Origin: JAPORK01 sp026710285
GTDB taxonomy: Bacteria > Pseudomonadota > Gammaproteobacteria > Pseudomonadales > Endozoicomonadaceae
Direction of reading: 5' to 3'
Length of the DNA: 64,000 nucleotides
Assembly (NCBI GenBank): GCA_965201045.1
Contig: OZ241746.1
Span: 1 to 64,000 of the forward strand
The first letter of the stretch is position 1. Each line of letters begins with the position of its first letter. Position numbers and translations under genes: made by a program. Positions 60,155 through 64,000 of this stretch are shown one piece after another. A model generated the notes under the pieces. The model ran no database searches and was not told the origin of the DNA. It saw only the letters and a program-made list of their open reading frames with translations.

Positions 60155-60398
60155 TGATGATGACAGTGGCTTTAATATAGACGATATTGGTTTTATATTA
60201 TAGTTTAAGTTGCACAACTGACGTGACATTCTAAAAACCCATATGCAAACCAGAGAAAAAATGGAAAAACCATCAGTACAATATTTTTTTGTATTGATAG
60301 TTTTTAACCTGACCAAATGAGTTATTTTTGTAAAAACACATCACAGGTCATCTGTATAAACTTCTTTTTATTGTCTTAATCTATGTTTTTATGTTGCT

Positions 60399-63300
60399 CT
60401 AATTTTGCCATTTAATTCCCATGTAACCATTGATAAGCAATTTATCAGAGTAAGGGTTAACGAATATTTTTTGAAGATCAGTTGTTTTAATTGTTACAGT
60501 CGTTATAAAACCATTCTCACTAAATTGATAAACTTTTAAAAAAGATACTCCTGTTCGGCAGGATACTTTTTCCACCACCGCCATATGCTTATAACCACTG
60601 AGCATAATACAATTAGTGTAACGAAACATGTATCTCAAATGTTGAAGATAGTATTCACCAATACAATATTTAAATTTGGTGGTAGGGTCACTTCCATTAT
60701 TTAATATTTCCTGTAAAGCTATGAGATAAGGATGATCCAGTGAAACAACACTCTCCTGATGAATAAACTTCATCCGTACAGATAAAAAATATTCTAAATC
60801 GTTTATATAAAGAGATTGAAAGTTTTTCTAATATACCAGTAAAATACAACCGGTATCACAGGCTATATTATCTTTGTATGGCGAATTAAGCAATAAAGAC
60901 AATGTCTTTTCAACAGCATCGCTGTCAAATAACTGTAGATAAAAGTAACCCTCTTTTTTAACACAATAAGGTGATTGTTCTAATATCTTATTTAGTGAAA
61001 GAGAAGGGAGAGAAAGTCTCACAGATGGTATTGCAGAGACTGATGAAGATGAAGAAGCCACTTCCTCATTTACAGTAGTTACGGCTGTTTTTTGTTTTCC
61101 TGTCAGCATCTCAAAAGGAATTTTTGCCAGTGGGATGTCTTCTGTTGTTGCTGCTCCGGCTGCCATATCCAAGGGCAAAAAACCAGCTAAACCGGTAGCA
61201 ACTGTAACAGCCATTTCTGCCATACCTATAATTTTTCCTGCAATATTCAGCCCTTTATTAGCAGGTATTGCAGAGGCTACAACAGGGATACTGCCAATAG
61301 CAGCCGTACCTGCCACCACCCCTGCCAGAGCAGGAACACCTGCACCGGCAACTGCAGCCCCAAGGGTAGCAACTGTGCACCCTGCCTGAATAACTGATGC
61401 AGTAATATTAGCCCAGCGCTGGTGCAATGCGCCTAACCCCATAGTGCTTATATAGTTTGCCCATCTGAAAATTTCTCCCAGCCACTGAGGACTGTTACCG
61501 GAAGAGTCAGTACTCATTATCGGATTATTGCTACCAAAAGCGTAGCCATCACCTGCGGGATCTTCACTAAGAAAATATCGCCCAAGCGGATTATACGTCC
61601 GGTTACCATTACCTAAAAATTGCCATCCGGTGGATGGATCAGTTCTTTCACTATCAAATCCCTGTAAAGTTTGCTGATAAAAGAGAAGTGTTTTGCGTTT
61701 TTTATACCATACCATGCCATATGGGCTATAAATGTTACGCTGATCAAGCTTGTATTGTCTGCTATTATTTTTTCGGAATATCCCGGTAATATCACCTTTA
61801 TACTTTTTGTATATCAATAATCTGATCTTTATGCCCCCACAAATCATAATGAAAACTACGGTACATATCACTACCATAACGAATGTGTTTTATACGGGAA
61901 AAACCATCATAAACAGGTAAAAATAATTTTTCAGTACTATTATTTTGGTGCGGTTTATAATTAATATGGTCAACACGTCCCAGCCAGTCATACCCGGTGT
62001 TTGTTTTATTACCGGAAATATCAGTAGTACTGACAATGCGCCGGTTACTGTCATATTGCCATTGTAATGTATAATCAGGGTAATTGTTTTTCCCTCTGTG
62101 AATTAGCTTCTGCACTAATCCGTCATCACTATAAGTGTAAGTTGTAGTACCTGTAGCATCTGTTTTTTTGTGTAAAGCTAAAGTAACAGGCATGTAATTA
62201 GTAATCCATTGTTGTTGATTATCTATTGATTCGCTAACAGGAAGATTCAGAATATTATATTGCCAGGAAAATCTGTTACCAGATGGTGTCGTAAGTGTTG
62301 CAATCTGTCCATCGGTTGTATAAGTATAAAAAGTACGTTTTCTGTCTTCTCCTGCACTCCAGATTAGCTGTCCTGCCTTATTATAACGAGCAGATGACAA
62401 CAGGTAATGACCTCCTGAAACAGGATATGCCCAGGACTGTACAATCTGTCCTGTCAGGTTATATACCTGGTGCATTCTGTTTCCTGTAGGGTCAATAGTA
62501 TCGGTTAATCGTCCCAGTGAATCATAATTCTGTCTGACAATTCTTCCGGCAGAATCTTGCGCTGAAGTTGGTCGTCCAAATCCATCGTATGTCATCACAG
62601 AAACCCGGGCTTCAGGCTGTTTATCACTATTGAGACATAGTGATTTTACTGGAGGTAACAGCATTTTAGTAGCTGGTAATATCCACTGTTTAACTGGTTT
62701 ATTGAGTATATTGGCTCTTGATACAGAGATAACAGATGCTTCACCCTGTGCACTTTTCTGATAACTCATCACACATCTGTTACTATCATCATAGTGCATA
62801 ACAGTAACGCCACCATCAGGAAGGTGAACCCGAATAACTCTGCCGGTATCATCATAATCCTGAGTAGTATCGCGTGTAGTTGCATGTCCGAATGCACTGA
62901 TGATATAACTGCTTTGTCGGGCAATATGTCCATATTTATCATAATAAACTTTCTTTACCGGCCACCACTTACCCGGTTGTTGTTTTCCCGCTTTGTCAAT
63001 AACTTCAGTGAAACTTATCAGTGCTCTTCCAGCACCATCGAAAAGTACTTTTTTCTGCAAACCATTGGCTGCTGTAATCAGCACCTGATTAAAATTTTTA
63101 GATATTGTATAGTTATAATTTATACTGGCAACAAAAGGAGTACCAGCTGCACTTTTTATTTTTATCAAACGGTCCCACTGATCATAATAATAACGATCAC
63201 TGTATTTTTTTTCTGTGTCTTCTACTTTTAATATCTGATTAGTAAATAAACTGGTGGTAACATAAGATGATCTTTGATATTTATTTTGCAACAATTCAAT

Positions 63301-64000
63301 AGCACTATAAGTGGTTTTAGTGTAATTATCCGGATTTTTTGTATAATAATAATCTTTGATTACAGTCTCTGGTGAATCTTTGTTATTCTGCCTGCCTGTG
63401 AGTATAGTCTTTTTTAATAAACCGTAAGTTAACAGGTCTTCAGGATTATTATAATAGTAATGGGTTGTTGTTAATTGTTATTCACCCGTCTGTTGTATTT
63501 GGTGGCCCAGTACAGAAATGTAACCTTTTCCATTATGATTTATCTCTTTGTGATAATAGTTACGAATTATTACGGGAGATAGTGGATTTATATCTTCTTC
63601 AATATGGACTGGATAAAATATAGTCAATTCAGTTAGTGTACCGAAAGACCATATCTTTGAAACAGGTGGACAGGCAACATCACCTGCTAACGGACAGTAA
63701 CGATTAAGTGTTACACGACCAAAAGCATATGTTTGCCTGATCACTCTTCCCTGTGAATCATAATCAGCCGTTACTTTGGTTACAGCAGGAATCTCTGATG
63801 AATCCCCCCAAACCCTGGTTACTATTTTTAGTGGTAAACTATAGAAAACCGGCAAGTCAGCAAACGAGGTATGTGCACAACCATCACTTTGATCTGTACA
63901 GCAAAAAAAATAATGTACTGCTGATAAAATATGTCCGGTTCGATGACTGACCTGCTGTTCATCTGTCATCAAATGGTATTTATTGTAAGTTCTTATTTCA
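60399..64000 (-). pseudogene. RHS/YD-repeat protein, fourth copy, multiply broken (runs off the window)
   Basis: The frame enters from the right edge (TYNKYHLMTDEQQV) and matches the other RHS proteins. It breaks near 63478 by a one-base shift, resumes (QLTTTHYYYNNPEDLLTYGL) and runs to 61798. There, compared with the second RHS gene, about 700 bases are missing between HKDQIIDIQK and YKGDITGIF, leaving a shifted frame. The core PYGMVWYKK...GWQFLGNGNRTYNPLGRYF and the hydrophobic region follow. An amber TAG at 60828-60830, right after the tip Cys (CDTGCILLVY), closes the frame, but it continues in frame to 60399 (KFIHQESVV; GYKHMAVVEK). The tip belongs to the Cys/His family of the first two RHS genes. 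Confidence 0.92.

Overview
The window is AT-rich DNA from a host-associated gammaproteobacterium. Housekeeping genes (deoB, tsaB, adk, pcnB, mutM, pilC, ssrA, ubiG, a mupP-like phosphatase, yciK, pyrF, serS, prlC, one tRNA-Leu) are of gammaproteobacterial type. The ubiG - phosphatase - yciK order resembles Pseudomonas and Oceanospirillales relatives. Between them lie large surface or secreted proteins, proteins built from eukaryote-like domains, and decayed insertion sequences, as expected for an intracellular symbiont or parasite. An Endozoicomonas-like lineage is a guess from this gene content; no sequence here proves it.

Layout. 1-15 kb: three large RHS/YD-repeat genes on the plus strand (the first cut by the window edge, the second frameshifted) and a SAM methyltransferase. 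15-24 kb: two divergent MORN-repeat/U-box proteins, a relic of a third, and rsmI destroyed by an ISAs1-type element that itself carries an IS1634-type element; both insertions have readable target duplications. 24-26 kb: deoB, transposase relics and a MITE nested in another MITE. 26-45 kb: a 916-residue coiled-coil protein, a lipoprotein-type adenylate kinase next to tsaB and normal adk, pcnB, a proline-rich acidic protein, tRNA-Leu, mutM, a 1450-residue protein of unknown function, orphan pilC, and a glucokinase with an N-terminal export signal. 45-51 kb: tmRNA, ubiG-mupP-yciK, pyrF and serS. 51-54 kb: relics of IS256, IS630 and an ankyrin gene, then a DedA protein. 54-60 kb: a secreted protein with several death-domain-like repeats, two small secreted proteins and prlC. 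60-64 kb: a fourth RHS gene on the minus strand, broken by a frameshift, an internal deletion and an amber stop.

The most interesting material is the probable host-interaction set: the death-domain protein, the MORN/U-box pair, RHS proteins whose variable tips carry a conserved Cys/His/acidic pattern and have no immunity gene beside them, and two metabolic kinases (adenylate kinase and glucokinase) with export signals. I infer that the bacterium acts on host cell death, ubiquitin signalling and energy metabolism; the sequence shows the domains and signals, not the targets.
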